Shown piece after piece: positions 1-8,566 of a stretch of 64,000 bases of DNA (position 1 is the stretch's first letter; each line of letters starts with the position of its first letter). Below the pieces are notes generated by a model. The model saw nothing but the letters and a program-made list of their open reading frames with translations, was not told the DNA's origin and did no database searches. Where the stretch lies: positions 5,785,716-5,849,715 of the forward strand of contig NZ_CP101655.1 in the NCBI RefSeq assembly GCF_028830055.1. Direction: 5' to 3'. Both the position numbers and the translations under genes were made by a program. This DNA is from Pseudomonas serboccidentalis (GTDB taxonomy: Bacteria > Pseudomonadota > Gammaproteobacteria > Pseudomonadales > Pseudomonadaceae).

Positions 1-768
1 AACATCACCCTGCTTGGCCGGGACGAAGCTCCACTGCTTGACCGCGTTCAGCGCTGCATCGTCGAGCTGTTGCCGGCCACTGCTTTTCTGGATCTGGATC
101 TCGCCCGGTTTGCCATTGGCCAACACGTGCACCCTTAGCATCACCGTGCCCTCCCAACCGCGACGCTGGGCCAGCGACGGGTATTCCGGCGCCGGGTTCT
201 TCAAATACGCGGCGTTGGCCGAGGCCGGTGTCACCGGCGCTGGGGCCGGTGGTGCAGGTGGCGCTGGCGCAGCGACCGGGGCTGCCGGTTGCGGCGGCGC
301 GGGTGGTTGCTCAACGGCTTTTGCCGCCGGTTTCGGAACCGGTTTGGCCACCGGTTTCGGCTTGGGTTTGGGGATCGGCTTGGGCGGTGGCGGCTTCACC
401 GCCAGTTCGTCTTCAACCGGCGGTGGCGGCTCGATCACCGGCGCCGGTGGCGGCGGTTCGACCACTGGCGGTGCTGGCGGCGCCGGCCGCGAAAACTCGA
501 TGGTCATCGGCGGAATTTCCGGCGGCACGATCGGCAACGCCGGTGTCGGATGCTGATTGATCCAGTAGATCACCGCACCGTGCACCACCAGCGCCAGCAC
601 ACCCAGCAGGATCGCTTCGCGTCGGCTCAGAATGCCCTTGGGCGCGCGCTGCAAACGCAACTGGCCCAACGGCACGCGATGAGGTCGGCCAAGATCGACC
701 AATTCGCCGCTCGGCGTCTGACGCCACAGCAATTCCTGTGCGCTGGCGGCGGTCTGGACATTGCCCAT
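1..768 (-). CDS. TonB-family energy transducer, 3' end outside window
   Basis: The reverse frame is open from an ATG at 766-768 to the first base of the window, giving 256 codons without a stop. The protein has a cytoplasmic N-terminus of about 50 residues and one membrane anchor (EAILLGVLALVVHGAVIYWI). A long Pro/Lys periplasmic spacer follows (KPPPPKPIPKPKPKPVAKP), then a TonB C-terminal domain (YPSLAQRRGWEGTVMLRV ... SSGRQQLDDAALNAVKQWSFVPAKQGD). TonB proteins pass proton-motive energy from ExbB/ExbD to outer-membrane receptors, and a receptor gene lies 1.3 kb away at 2105. Only about 10-20 residues should be missing. No exbB or exbD is visible, so it may use partners elsewhere. Confidence 0.88.
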   Translation of the reverse strand, partial: MGNVQTAASAQELLWRQTPSGELVDLGRPHRVPLGQLRLQRAPKGILSRREAILLGVLALVVHGAVIYWINQHPTPALPIVPPEIPPMTIEFSRPAPPAPPVVEPPPPAPVIEPPPPVEDELAVKPPPPKPIPKPKPKPVAKPVPKPAAKAVEQPPAPPQPAAPVAAPAPPAPPAPAPVTPASANAAYLKNPAPEYPSLAQRRGWEGTVMLRVHVLANGKPGEIQIQKSSGRQQLDDAALNAVKQWSFVPAKQGDV

Positions 769-1124
769 TGATTCACTCCCTGCGGTCTTTTTGCGTTCTC
801 TACAAAAACTGCCGATCCGCCGTTTGTTGAATCCCCCACGACAGATCGATGGGTTAATCATTGGGTCTGACGCTTATCTCCGAAAGTAATTTTTCAGGTT
901 ATACATAGACCATTCGGAAATATGAGAACTGATCATTTTTCGCAGCCCCATGCCAATCAAGGGCTGTAGCCGAACGGACGAAATCCGATGCTTTTCAAGC
1001 ATCAGAAATATTCGTACAAGGTATGGGTTCGTCTACATGCCCACTTACAACAATCACATTGCATGAGTTGTCACGAGCGCATTAGATCGCTATCGCGTTA
1101 TCAATCGACTCAGGAAGAGTAAGC
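769..1124. other. Intergenic region between divergent genes
   Basis: This 356-bp AT-richer stretch separates the TonB-family gene from a small secreted protein gene transcribed the other way. It should hold both promoters. I see no convincing operator, terminator or small gene. A sequence near 925-950 faintly resembles a Fur box but matches too poorly to call. Confidence 0.5.
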
Positions 1125-1430
1125 ATGCAATCAAGCAAATGGACATTGATCTACATGGCGCTATTACTGGCGCCGCTATCGCTCGCCACTGCCAGGGACA
1201 CGGCCCCGGTTGAGTTGGAAATCACCAATAAAACCGGTTTTCCGATTTATGTGTTTCAGGGAAAGTGGCGCGGTGTGGTTTTGCCGGATGAACACTTTCA
1301 GGCCAAAGACTACAAATCATCGGCGTTGACCGTCTCAACTTCGACGCCCGAGGCGGGATTCAAGTTTGTCACGCTCAGTCAGGCAAAGGGCTGTAAAGCA
1401 CAAACGTGTATCTTGATCGACGGCAACTGA
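1125..1430 (+). CDS. Small secreted protein of unknown function
   Basis: This encodes 101 residues with a clear Sec signal peptide (MQSSKWTLIYMALLLAPLSL, cleavage after about residue 23 near ATA-RD). The ATG is preceded by AGGAAGAG at good spacing. The mature part of about 78 residues looks beta-rich (VELEITNKTGFPIYVF) and ends with two cysteines in GCKAQTC that could form a disulfide. I recognise no family. It is a monocistron followed by a strong bidirectional terminator at 1476-1506. Periplasmic or extracellular location is inferred from the signal peptide only. Confidence 0.7.
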   Translation: MQSSKWTLIYMALLLAPLSLATARDTAPVELEITNKTGFPIYVFQGKWRGVVLPDEHFQAKDYKSSALTVSTSTPEAGFKFVTLSQAKGCKAQTCILIDGN

Positions 1431-1475
1431 ATGTTGCCGAAGGGAAATATCAGACACATGCGCCGCCTATAAAAA

Positions 1476-1506
1476 AGCCGCCATACCCGATGAGGGTATG
1501 GCGGCT
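1476..1506. terminator. Bidirectional intrinsic terminator
   Basis: A perfect 13-bp stem (1476-1488 with 1494-1506, AGCCGCCATACCC and its complement) encloses a 5-nt loop. It has an A-run on the left and a T-rich stretch on the right, and it sits between two converging genes. Confidence 0.85.
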
Positions 1507-1520
1507 CTTATTTACAGTGC

Positions 1521-1847
1521 TTATTGTTTTACGAATTCCCCGGCCAGCCCTACAACATCGCCATCAAAGTTATTGCGTGAGCCAACCGCACGAACTTTCG
1601 AATAGTTGTGGTCCGGCGAGAACAATGTCCAGGACTGATAACCCGTGCCGTCATTGAGGGCCGTGAACGTGATGATCGTAGGCTGGCCGGTGCTGTTCTG
1701 GAAATGGTAATGCCCATAAGCGATGTCGTAGTTCACGCCGTTCTGGCTGAACTTGCCGCTGAAAGTGCCGTTGGAATCGTTGCCATCGGTAATTGTCAGT
1801 TTGGCGCCAGCGTTAGCGTTTACATAATTGCCATTAATGCTCGACAT
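1521..1847 (-). CDS. Small beta-rich protein, possibly avidin-like
   Basis: This encodes 108 residues with no signal peptide and no cysteine. The ATG at 1847 is preceded by AGGAA. The spacing of motifs resembles the avidin/streptavidin barrel: GNYVNANAGAKLTIT near the start (streptavidin GTWYNQLGSTFIVT), then NGTFSGKF (GALTGTY), then SWTLFSPDHNYSKVRAVGS near the end ([21 protein letters not shown]). Most biotin-contacting tryptophans are not kept; only the Trp in SWTL aligns with one. If the relationship is real, this is a divergent or non-biotin-binding member. It is monocistronic and convergent with the preceding gene. The assignment rests on eye alignment, so treat the protein as hypothetical. 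Confidence 0.65.
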   Translation of the reverse strand: MSSINGNYVNANAGAKLTITDGNDSNGTFSGKFSQNGVNYDIAYGHYHFQNSTGQPTIITFTALNDGTGYQSWTLFSPDHNYSKVRAVGSRNNFDGDVVGLAGEFVKQ

Positions 1848-2104
1848 AACGAGATTCCTTTATCGTTGGATAAGTGTCTTCCGATGAGAGCAAGTTTCCT
1901 CCTGGAAACTCACGACAGTCAGGATGGTTCGACATTCAAATATTGTCCACGCCACAAACTAACGAAATTGCAATAACCACTGTTCTGGTTACTCATAAGT
2001 TATTGCCAATCCGTCGAGCATTAATTCCATTTCTACTAATGACTCACGTTGGTCTGCTGCACGCCAATGGCGGGCAACATGATGCAGCGCCTTGAACGAT
2101 CCAA

Positions 2105-4465
2105 TCAGAAGTCGTAGCGACCGGTCACACCGAGGGTGCGCGGGGTGCCGAGCAGGCCTTCGTAGCCGCCGTTGCCGCCGGTCCACAGGGTCGTGTAGTA
2201 GGTTTTGTCGAAGGCGTTTTTCAGCCACAGCGAGACGTCCCACTGCCCCTGGTTGAAGTCGCCGCGCAGGCCGGTGGAGACGTTGACCACGGCGTAGCTC
2301 GGGATCTGCCCGTAGTCGGAATCCTCGACCGTGCCCACGGCTTTGGAACGGAACGCATAGCTGGCGGTGACGTAGGGTTCGAAGCCGTTGGCCAGATTCC
2401 ATTTGTATTCGCCGTTGGCGTTGCCGATCCATTTCGAAGCGCCGACCACCTGATGACCGCTGAGGTCGCAAGAGGCCGGCGCGCCCGGTGCCTGGCTGAC
2501 TTCCGGCGGGCACGGCGCATCTTTGTACGAGAGGTAGCTGACGTCGTTGTACGAGCCGTTGAAATTCAGGGTCAGGCCACGCAGCGGGATCACCGTGCTT
2601 TCAAACTCGACGCCGCGTGAGCGCACGGAGCCGGCATTGGTCAGGTACTGCACGCGATTGACGTCGTCGTAGGCGTTGGTCTGGTAGGCGTTGACCTGGG
2701 TCCAGAACACGTTGGCGTTGAGCTGCAGACGGCGATCCCACAGGGTGCTTTTGAAGCCGAGTTCGGCGTTGTTGGCGCGCTCGGTGCCGATCAGCAGCGA
2801 GTCGGCGCCAGCGGTGGGCGCAGACCCCACCGCGAGGTTCACCCCACCGGATTTTTCGCCGTGGGACAGGGTGGCGTAGCCGAGCAGATCATCGGTGATG
2901 CGATAGCTGAGGTTGAGCAACCCGGACGGGCTGGAGCTGTACTGATTGAGATCGCCGGAGTCGTAGGCACCGGTACGTCCGCGTCGAGCGGTGGCCGCTG
3001 CGCCGGTCACCGCAGCGCCACCGACTGGCGCATCGCGGGTGACCCAGGCGTTTTTCTCTTCATAGGTGCCGCGCACTCCGGCAGTGAAATCCAGACGCTC
3101 GGTCAGGTGCCAGGTGCCTTGGGCGAACAGCGCGAAACTGTCGGTCTTGATATGGCCATTGCCGACGCTGCCGACATTGGCCAGGGCACCGCGCGGCGTG
3201 CCATTCCAGATGTCGGCCTGCGGGCCGTAATAGGCGAAGGATTTGTTGTCCAGATCCGAGCCGAAGTAGTACGCGCCCACCACATAATCGAAGAACTCGC
3301 CCTTGGGCGAAGCCAGACGGAATTCCTGCGAGTACTGTTTGTCTTCCACCGAGACGCCGGCGTTATAGGTCGCCGCCACGTTGAGGCCATCATCGTTGGC
3401 CGGGGTGAAATTCCAGAAGCGGTAGGAGCTGATCGAGGTCAGGGTGAAATCGCTCGGCAACGTCCAGTTGGCCTCCACCGACGTGCCGCCCTGATGCACG
3501 GTGACGTGCTGGTCGTTGTCCAGATTGACCTTGCGGTGCGACCCGTTGACCAGTGTCGCGCCAGCGGCATTGGCTCGCGATTGATAGAGGTTGACGCCGT
3601 TGATAGTCGGCCCGGTGTTGTACAGCACGCGCGTGCCGGCGCTGGAGTCCTCTTCGTTGTAGTCGCCGATCCAGCGCAGATTGAAATCTTCGTTGGGCTT
3701 GAACAGCAACTGCGCACGGAAGCCATCGCGCGATCCGCCATTCAGGTCATGGCCGTTGTATTCGTTCTTGATGTCGCCGTCGCTGCGAGTGCGATAGGCC
3801 GAAAAGCGTCCGGCCAGTTGATCGTTGAGCGGCCCGGAAATGGTGCCCTTGGTCTGGAAATAACCGTCCTCGCCGACCGAGGTTTCGATGCTGCGTTCCG
3901 GCGTGAAGGTCGGCGCGCGCGTGCTGATGTTGATCACCCCGGCGGTGGTGTTCTTGCCGAACAGCGTGCCCTGCGGCCCGCGCAGGACTTCAAGCTGTTC
4001 GATGTCCATCAGGTCGAACACTGCCATCCCCGGACGGCCCAGGTACACGTTGTCGATGTACAGACCGACGCTGCCTTCCAGGCCGTCGCTGGCCGGGTTG
4101 TTGCCCAGGCCGCGAATCGACACGCTGGACTGGCGCGCGTGCATGTAGGCGACGTTGACGCTGGGCACCAGTTGCTGCAGATCCTGAATCCGGTAGACCC
4201 GCTGCGTCTCCAGGGTCTGGCCGCTGACCACGCTCATCGGCGTCGGCACGTCTTGCGAACTTTCTTCGCGACGGCGGGTGGTGACGGTCACGGTTTCCAG
4301 TTGCGAACTGTTGGCCGTCGGTTTGCCCGCAGACACCGGCGGCGGGTTTTCAGCGTCGGCGGCGTAGCTGTGCGTCCAACTGGCGCTCCCTGCCAGCAAC
4401 AGGGCCAGAAGCAGGCGTTTGAGCCGTCGTGGCGTTAAGGGTGACGCAAGGTTCAACGGACTCAT
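2105..4465 (-). CDS. TonB-dependent outer-membrane receptor (SftP-like)
   Basis: I start at the ATG at 4463-4465 because AGGAG lies 7 nt upstream; an in-frame ATG at 4498 lacks one. The 786-residue product has a signal peptide ending near HSYAADAE. A plug domain follows (ETVTVTTRRREESSQDVP ... IEQLEVLRGPQGTLFGKN), then a 22-strand-type barrel ending in the aromatic terminus RTLGVTGRYDF. It lies beside sulfatase and sulfate-ester transport genes and is divergent from a LysR gene, so uptake of sulfate esters is likely, as for sftP of P. putida S-313 (from memory). Sulfur content is low: four internal Met and two Cys. The TonB-family gene at 1-768 is a possible partner. Confidence 0.88.
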   Translation of the reverse strand: MSPLNLASPLTPRRLKRLLLALLLAGSASWTHSYAADAENPPPVSAGKPTANSSQLETVTVTTRRREESSQDVPTPMSVVSGQTLETQRVYRIQDLQQLVPSVNVAYMHARQSSVSIRGLGNNPASDGLEGSVGLYIDNVYLGRPGMAVFDLMDIEQLEVLRGPQGTLFGKNTTAGVINISTRAPTFTPERSIETSVGEDGYFQTKGTISGPLNDQLAGRFSAYRTRSDGDIKNEYNGHDLNGGSRDGFRAQLLFKPNEDFNLRWIGDYNEEDSSAGTRVLYNTGPTINGVNLYQSRANAAGATLVNGSHRKVNLDNDQHVTVHQGGTSVEANWTLPSDFTLTSISSYRFWNFTPANDDGLNVAATYNAGVSVEDKQYSQEFRLASPKGEFFDYVVGAYYFGSDLDNKSFAYYGPQADIWNGTPRGALANVGSVGNGHIKTDSFALFAQGTWHLTERLDFTAGVRGTYEEKNAWVTRDAPVGGAAVTGAAATARRGRTGAYDSGDLNQYSSSPSGLLNLSYRITDDLLGYATLSHGEKSGGVNLAVGSAPTAGADSLLIGTERANNAELGFKSTLWDRRLQLNANVFWTQVNAYQTNAYDDVNRVQYLTNAGSVRSRGVEFESTVIPLRGLTLNFNGSYNDVSYLSYKDAPCPPEVSQAPGAPASCDLSGHQVVGASKWIGNANGEYKWNLANGFEPYVTASYAFRSKAVGTVEDSDYGQIPSYAVVNVSTGLRGDFNQGQWDVSLWLKNAFDKTYYTTLWTGGNGGYEGLLGTPRTLGVTGRYDF

Positions 4466-4510
4466 GGCGCGGCTCCTGGTCAAAAAACACACAGACATCT
4501 TCAGCGCTGC

Positions 4511-4523
4511 ATATTCTTTTAAG
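4511..4523. promoter_or_regulatory. ATATTCTTTTAAG, candidate sulfur-starvation element
   Basis: This 13-bp AT-rich stretch lies just upstream of the receptor gene. It resembles ATATTCTTAAAAAG at 25793-25806 upstream of oscA. A shared element under CysB-type control is a guess from two examples. Confidence 0.25.
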
Positions 4524-4587
4524 TTATTTATTTATGGATTTACAAATATTTACTGCATAAGAGATTGCCTTTATAAGGAGTCGACCT

Positions 4588-4606
4588 AATGCATATCCAA
4601 TGCATT
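4588..4606. promoter_or_regulatory. Direct repeat AATGCAT x2, candidate LysR operator
   Basis: AATGCATATCCAATGCATT has two copies of AATGCAT 11 bp apart, one helical turn, in the 165-bp interval between the receptor gene and the divergent LysR gene. Its right part, ATCCAATGCATT (4595-4606), recurs exactly in reverse orientation at 10745-10756 in the atsR-atsB interval. AATGCATATC appears again across the LysR start codon at 4630-4639. This fits an autoregulated LysR-type regulator. Confidence 0.45.
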
Positions 4607-4630
4607 TCCCGGATATTTTTTATGTGAAAA

Positions 4631-5575
4631 ATGCATATCGACTTGCGCCAGTTACGACACTTCATCGCCCTCGCCGAACAACGCAGCTTCGTCGCTGGCG
4701 CGCAGGTGGTGAACCTGTCGCAGTCGGCGTTCAGCCGCAGCATTCAGGCGCTGGAACACAGCGTCGGCTGTCAGTTGGTCGATCGCGGCCGCAAGGACCT
4801 GCCGCCGACCAAACAAGGCCAGGTGCTGCTCGAACATGCGCGACGGCTGGTCAGTGGCGCGCAGCAAATGGCCAACGAGATCAGCCAGTTCAATGGCCTG
4901 GAGGCCGGCGAGCTGCGTTTCGGCTGTGGGCCGGCGCCGGCAGCCGGATTGATCCCGCGAGCGATCGGCGCATTCATCGGGCGTTACCCGAAGGCGCGGG
5001 TGCAGTTTCAGGTCGATGACTGGCAGAGCCTGAGCAAACGCCTGCTCAGTGAAGAGTTCGAATTCTTCGTCGCCGACACTCGACACTTCGAGGCCGATCC
5101 GGATTACCTCACCCATCGATTGCGTCCGCGCAAATGGCATTTCTGTTGTCGTGCCGGGCATCCGCTGGCCACTGTTGAACGGGTCACCGCCGAGCAACTG
5201 ATGAGTTATCCACTGGCGGTGAGCATCCGTCCGCCGAACCTGCGCAAGGTGATCGTCGACCTCAGCGGCCGCCCGGATTTCACACCCAATGTGGAATGCG
5301 AAAACAGCTCGAGCCTGCTCAGTGTGGTACTGCGTTCGGAGGCGATCGGGATTGTTGGAGCGTACTCCGATGCGCTGCATCAGGCCAAGGGTGAGCTGGT
5401 GTGTTTGAAGATCGAGGGCCTGGCCGATGATCTGGAGGAGCTGTACACCCGCTACGGGATTGTCAGCCGCGCAGGGTATCGGTTGTCGCCGTTGGCGGAA
5501 GCGATGATTGAGCAGATCAAGGCGATTGATGTGGTGAAGGAAGAGATGTGTTCGCTGGAGAATTTTGCGGTCTGA
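4631..5575 (+). CDS. LysR-family regulator of the sulfate-ester locus
   Basis: This encodes 314 residues: an N-terminal winged helix-turn-helix (IDLRQLRHFIALAEQRSF ... AFSRSIQALE, residues 3-62) and a LysR effector-binding domain. It is divergent from the TonB-dependent receptor, the classic layout for a LysR activator and its target. It is clearly paralogous to the LysR at 8567-9487 over the full length: both share FSRSIQ, GELxFGCGPAPA, FQVDxW and RHFEADP. One of the two is likely equivalent to SftR of P. putida S-313, which controls sulfate-ester genes, but I cannot tell which. The ATG falls inside an AATGCATATC repeat that may be part of its operator. Confidence 0.88.
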   Translation: MHIDLRQLRHFIALAEQRSFVAGAQVVNLSQSAFSRSIQALEHSVGCQLVDRGRKDLPPTKQGQVLLEHARRLVSGAQQMANEISQFNGLEAGELRFGCGPAPAAGLIPRAIGAFIGRYPKARVQFQVDDWQSLSKRLLSEEFEFFVADTRHFEADPDYLTHRLRPRKWHFCCRAGHPLATVERVTAEQLMSYPLAVSIRPPNLRKVIVDLSGRPDFTPNVECENSSSLLSVVLRSEAIGIVGAYSDALHQAKGELVCLKIEGLADDLEELYTRYGIVSRAGYRLSPLAEAMIEQIKAIDVVKEEMCSLENFAV

Positions 5576-5580
5576 TCAAC

Positions 5581-5653
5581 CGCTATCGCGAGCAGGCTCA
5601 CTCCTACCATGGATCGCATTCCAATTGTAGGAGTGCGCCTGCTCGCGATAGCG
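5581..5653. repeat. Intergenic inverted repeat, type A (R1)
   Basis: Arms of 27 bp (5581-5607 and 5627-5653; CGCTATCGCGAGCAGGC at the outer end, CTCCTAC at the inner end) pair with one mismatch. It is one of 15 related elements in the window and lies between two same-strand genes. Confidence 0.9.
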
Positions 5654-5765
5654 TCAGCCCAGGCGCCGATGCATCCACTGCATAAAACCCATTCCCCAAA
5701 TGCACTTGCCGAACACCCCCGCCGAAAGCGAAAACCCTCACCTGTCTCTCTGACCGGTGAACCCC

Positions 5766-7382
5766 ATGTCCAAGCCGCCAAAACCCGTGCGCAACGTGCT
5801 GTACATCATGTGCGATCAGCTGCGTCGCGATTACCTGTCCTGCTACGGCCACCCGCATCTGCACACGCCGAACATCGATCGCCTGGCCGCCGCCGGCGTG
5901 CGCTTCAGCCGCGCCTACACCCAGGGCACGATCTGCGGGCCGTCGCGCATGTCGGCCTACACCGGGCGTTACGTCAGCAGCCATCAAGTGGCGTGGAACG
6001 CCGTGCCGCTGCCGCTGGAAGAACTGACCATCGGCGACTATCTGCGCCCCCACCGCATCCGCACCGCGCTGGTCGGCAAGACCCACGCCACGGCCAATGT
6101 CGATGCCCTGCAGCGCCTGGCGATCAACCCGGACAGCGCGCAAGCCGAGGTGCTCAACGAGGTCGGCTTCGAACCGTACTTTCGCCACGACGGGATCTTT
6201 CCCGACGACCCGCTGTTCGACGACAAACGCGAATCCGCGCCCTACACCCATTACCTGCGCGAGCAGGGTTTCGACGGCCGCAACCCCTGGCACGACTGGG
6301 CTAACGCCGCCGAAGGCGAGAACGGGGAAATCCTCAGCGGCTGGCAGATGCGTCATGCGCATTTGCCAGCACGAATTCCCGAGCAATTTTCAGAGACTGT
6401 CTACACTACAAATCGAGCCATCGACTTCATCGGTGAGCAAGGTGACAAATCCTGGTGTTTGCACCTGTCCTACATCAAACCGCACTGGCCCTACATCGTA
6501 CCGGCGCCATACCACACCCTGTACAGTACGAAATCGATTCTCGAACCGGTCCGCGCGACGCCCTCCGAAGCCAGTAAACACCCCGTATACACGGCGTTTC
6601 GCCAGCACGAGGAAAGCCTCAACTTCTCCCGTGATTCAGTACGATTGAATGTAATCCCCACCTACATGGGCCTGATCAAGCAAGTGGATGATCAGCTCGG
6701 GCGGCTGTTCGATTTTCTGCAGAGCAACGGTCGTTGGGAGGACACGTTGATCGTGTTCACCAGCGATCACGGCGACTTTCTCGGCGATCACTGGCTGGGC
6801 GAGAAGGAGTTTTTGCTGGAGCAAGCGGTGGGCGTGCCACTGATCGTGCGCGACCCGCGCGCGGCGGCGGACATCACCCGTGGCACGGTGGATGAGCGCC
6901 TGACAGAAACCATCGACGCATTGCCGACGTTTCTGCAGGCACTGGGCTTGCCGGGGGCCGAGCATCGGCTGGAGGGACGCTCGCTGATCCCGCTGTTGCA
7001 CGGTGAAAATCCTGACTGGCGCCACTATGCAATCAGCGAATACGACTACGCCTTCCAGGCCCCGGCACGCGAGCGACTTGGGCAGCCGATCGACCGTTGC
7101 CGCATGACCATGGTGCGCAGCGAGCGCTGGAAATACCTGGCGTACGACGGCTTCCGGCCGCAGTTGTTTGACTTGTTGAATGATCCGCAGGAACTGCGCG
7201 ATTTGGGTGAAGATCCGGCGTACGCGGCAGTGCGCGAGGAACACGCGGGGTATTTGTTTGAATGGCTGCGCGGGTTGAAGCGGCGGACCACGATCAGTCA
7301 TCAGGAGATTGATGTGCGCGGGCAGCGGTTTCGATATGGAGAGCCGGAGACCGAGAAGGTCGTTCAAATCGGCGTCTGGTGA
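5766..7382 (+). CDS. Sulfatase / phosphonate monoester hydrolase-like enzyme
   Basis: I use the ATG at 5766; an in-frame GTG at 5757 is the alternative and the ribosome binding site is weak for both. The 538-residue protein belongs to the alkaline-phosphatase/type I sulfatase superfamily. It has the N-terminal metal Asp (NVLYIMCDQLRRD), the formylglycine motif C57-G-P-S-R61, and the second metal pair in FTSDHGDFLGDH. The CGP(S/A)R variant, the motif SEYDYAF ... RWKYLAYDGFRPQLFDL, and an extended C-terminus ending KVVQIGVW point to the phosphonate-monoester-hydrolase subgroup, whose members are promiscuous toward sulfate and phosphate esters. The substrate is unknown; context suggests a sulfate ester or sulfonate. 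No signal peptide is seen, so it is probably cytoplasmic. Confidence 0.82.
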   Translation: MSKPPKPVRNVLYIMCDQLRRDYLSCYGHPHLHTPNIDRLAAAGVRFSRAYTQGTICGPSRMSAYTGRYVSSHQVAWNAVPLPLEELTIGDYLRPHRIRTALVGKTHATANVDALQRLAINPDSAQAEVLNEVGFEPYFRHDGIFPDDPLFDDKRESAPYTHYLREQGFDGRNPWHDWANAAEGENGEILSGWQMRHAHLPARIPEQFSETVYTTNRAIDFIGEQGDKSWCLHLSYIKPHWPYIVPAPYHTLYSTKSILEPVRATPSEASKHPVYTAFRQHEESLNFSRDSVRLNVIPTYMGLIKQVDDQLGRLFDFLQSNGRWEDTLIVFTSDHGDFLGDHWLGEKEFLLEQAVGVPLIVRDPRAAADITRGTVDERLTETIDALPTFLQALGLPGAEHRLEGRSLIPLLHGENPDWRHYAISEYDYAFQAPARERLGQPIDRCRMTMVRSERWKYLAYDGFRPQLFDLLNDPQELRDLGEDPAYAAVREEHAGYLFEWLRGLKRRTTISHQEIDVRGQRFRYGEPETEKVVQIGVW

Positions 7383-7390
7383 AGAAAAAG

Positions 7391-7456
7391 GCTTCGCGAG
7401 CGGGCTCGCTCCCACATTTGGAATGCATTCCCCTGTGAGCGAGCCTGCTCGCGAAG
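7391..7456. repeat. Intergenic inverted repeat, type A variant (R2)
   Basis: Arms CTTCGCGAGCGGGCTCGCTC (7392-7411) and GAGCGAGCCTGCTCGCGAAG (7437-7456) pair with one mismatch. The element fills the gap between the convergent sulfatase and atsK genes. Confidence 0.88.
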
Positions 7457-7464
7457 AGGCCCGA

Positions 7465-8385
7465 TCAGACGCCGACGAGCTCGGCACCTTTAATCGTCTG
7501 ACTACGTTGCCCCGAAGCCCCCACCGGCACCTCCCCCTTGAGCGTCACCCGGCGCACGATGCGGTCCTGAGTGCCGTAATCATCAATCGCATAGTGCTGG
7601 GTCGAACGGTTATCCCAGATCGCCACGTCACCCGCCTTCCAGCGCCAGCGCACAGTATTTTCCTGACGAATCACATGGCTCTGCAACAGGCCGAACAGGT
7701 GTGCCGAATCAGCCTGCGAATAGCCCTTGATGCGCTTGACGAAATGCCCCAGCAGCAAGCTCTTCTCGCCACTGATCGGATGCACGCGCACCACCGGGTG
7801 CTCGGTCTCGTAGACCGTCGAGGTGAAGACCTTGCGATAGCGCTCGAGCTTTTCCGCCGAGACGTCCGGCTTGGCCCCGGCGTAGTCGTATTCATTGCTG
7901 TGCACGGCGACCAGTTTGTCCGCCAACTCGCGCAGCTCCGTCGGCAGTTCGTTGTACGCGGTCGCGGTGTTGGCCCACAGGGTGTCACCACCGAAGGCCG
8001 GGGCCACCACCGAGCGCAGGATCGAGGCTTTCGGGTAGGCGTCGACGAAGGTCACGTCGGTGTGCCAGGAGTTGGCGCGCTGGCCCTCGGCACCGTCCAG
8101 TTCCAGCAGATAACGTGTGCCCTCACGCACCGGCACGGTCGGATGCGCCACGGGTTCACCGAGCAGATGCGCGAAGGCTTCCTGACGCTGATCGTCGAGT
8201 TGAGTCTGCTCGCGGAAGAATACGACCTTGTACTGGATCAGCGCCTGCTGGATGGCTTCGACCGTGGCGGCGTCCAGTTCACCGGACAGGTGCACACCAC
8301 GAATCTCGGCGCCGATACGACCGGCCACCGGATGGATTTCCAGCACGTGGACAGCGGGTTTTACAGCGAGTGCGGCATTGCTCAT
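7465..8385 (-). CDS. atsK: Alpha-ketoglutarate-dependent alkylsulfatase AtsK
   Basis: This 306-residue TauD-family Fe(II)/2-oxoglutarate dioxygenase is close along its length to AtsK of P. putida S-313 as I remember it. AtsK hydroxylates the carbon bearing an alkyl sulfate ester and so releases sulfate and an aldehyde. The iron ligands are H108-x-D110 (in NSWHTDVTF) and H264 (in STQHYA), and the 2-oxoglutarate-binding arginines are at 275 and 279. The protein has no Cys and no Met other than the start, fitting synthesis during sulfur starvation. It is convergent with the sulfatase gene and divergent from a LysR gene 181 bp away. Confidence 0.93.
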   Translation of the reverse strand: MSNAALAVKPAVHVLEIHPVAGRIGAEIRGVHLSGELDAATVEAIQQALIQYKVVFFREQTQLDDQRQEAFAHLLGEPVAHPTVPVREGTRYLLELDGAEGQRANSWHTDVTFVDAYPKASILRSVVAPAFGGDTLWANTATAYNELPTELRELADKLVAVHSNEYDYAGAKPDVSAEKLERYRKVFTSTVYETEHPVVRVHPISGEKSLLLGHFVKRIKGYSQADSAHLFGLLQSHVIRQENTVRWRWKAGDVAIWDNRSTQHYAIDDYGTQDRIVRRVTLKGEVPVGASGQRSQTIKGAELVGV

Positions 8386-8566
8386 GGGTAGACCCTCATC
8401 GACTGCTTGCGGTTGGACGGCAGCGAAACATCGCTCTATCTATATTCCATTTACATCTAATAGATATTCACATGCTTCGTTGACGGAATAAGAGCTTGCA
8501 TTTAAAACCTCAAGCAACCCTCGTCGCAAATGCCTTCGAGCTATTTTTAGGATGCCGGAAAAGCAT

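Noticed and set aside
925..950. Fur-box-like sequence upstream of the TonB-family gene
   Set aside because: By my count only about half of 19 positions match the consensus, no better than expected in an AT-rich stretch.
2861..4438. Long plus-strand open frame (525 codons) opposite the TonB receptor gene
   Set aside because: It is antisense to a well-supported gene with plug and barrel motifs. Its own translation has no domain or signal and reflects GC-rich codon bias.
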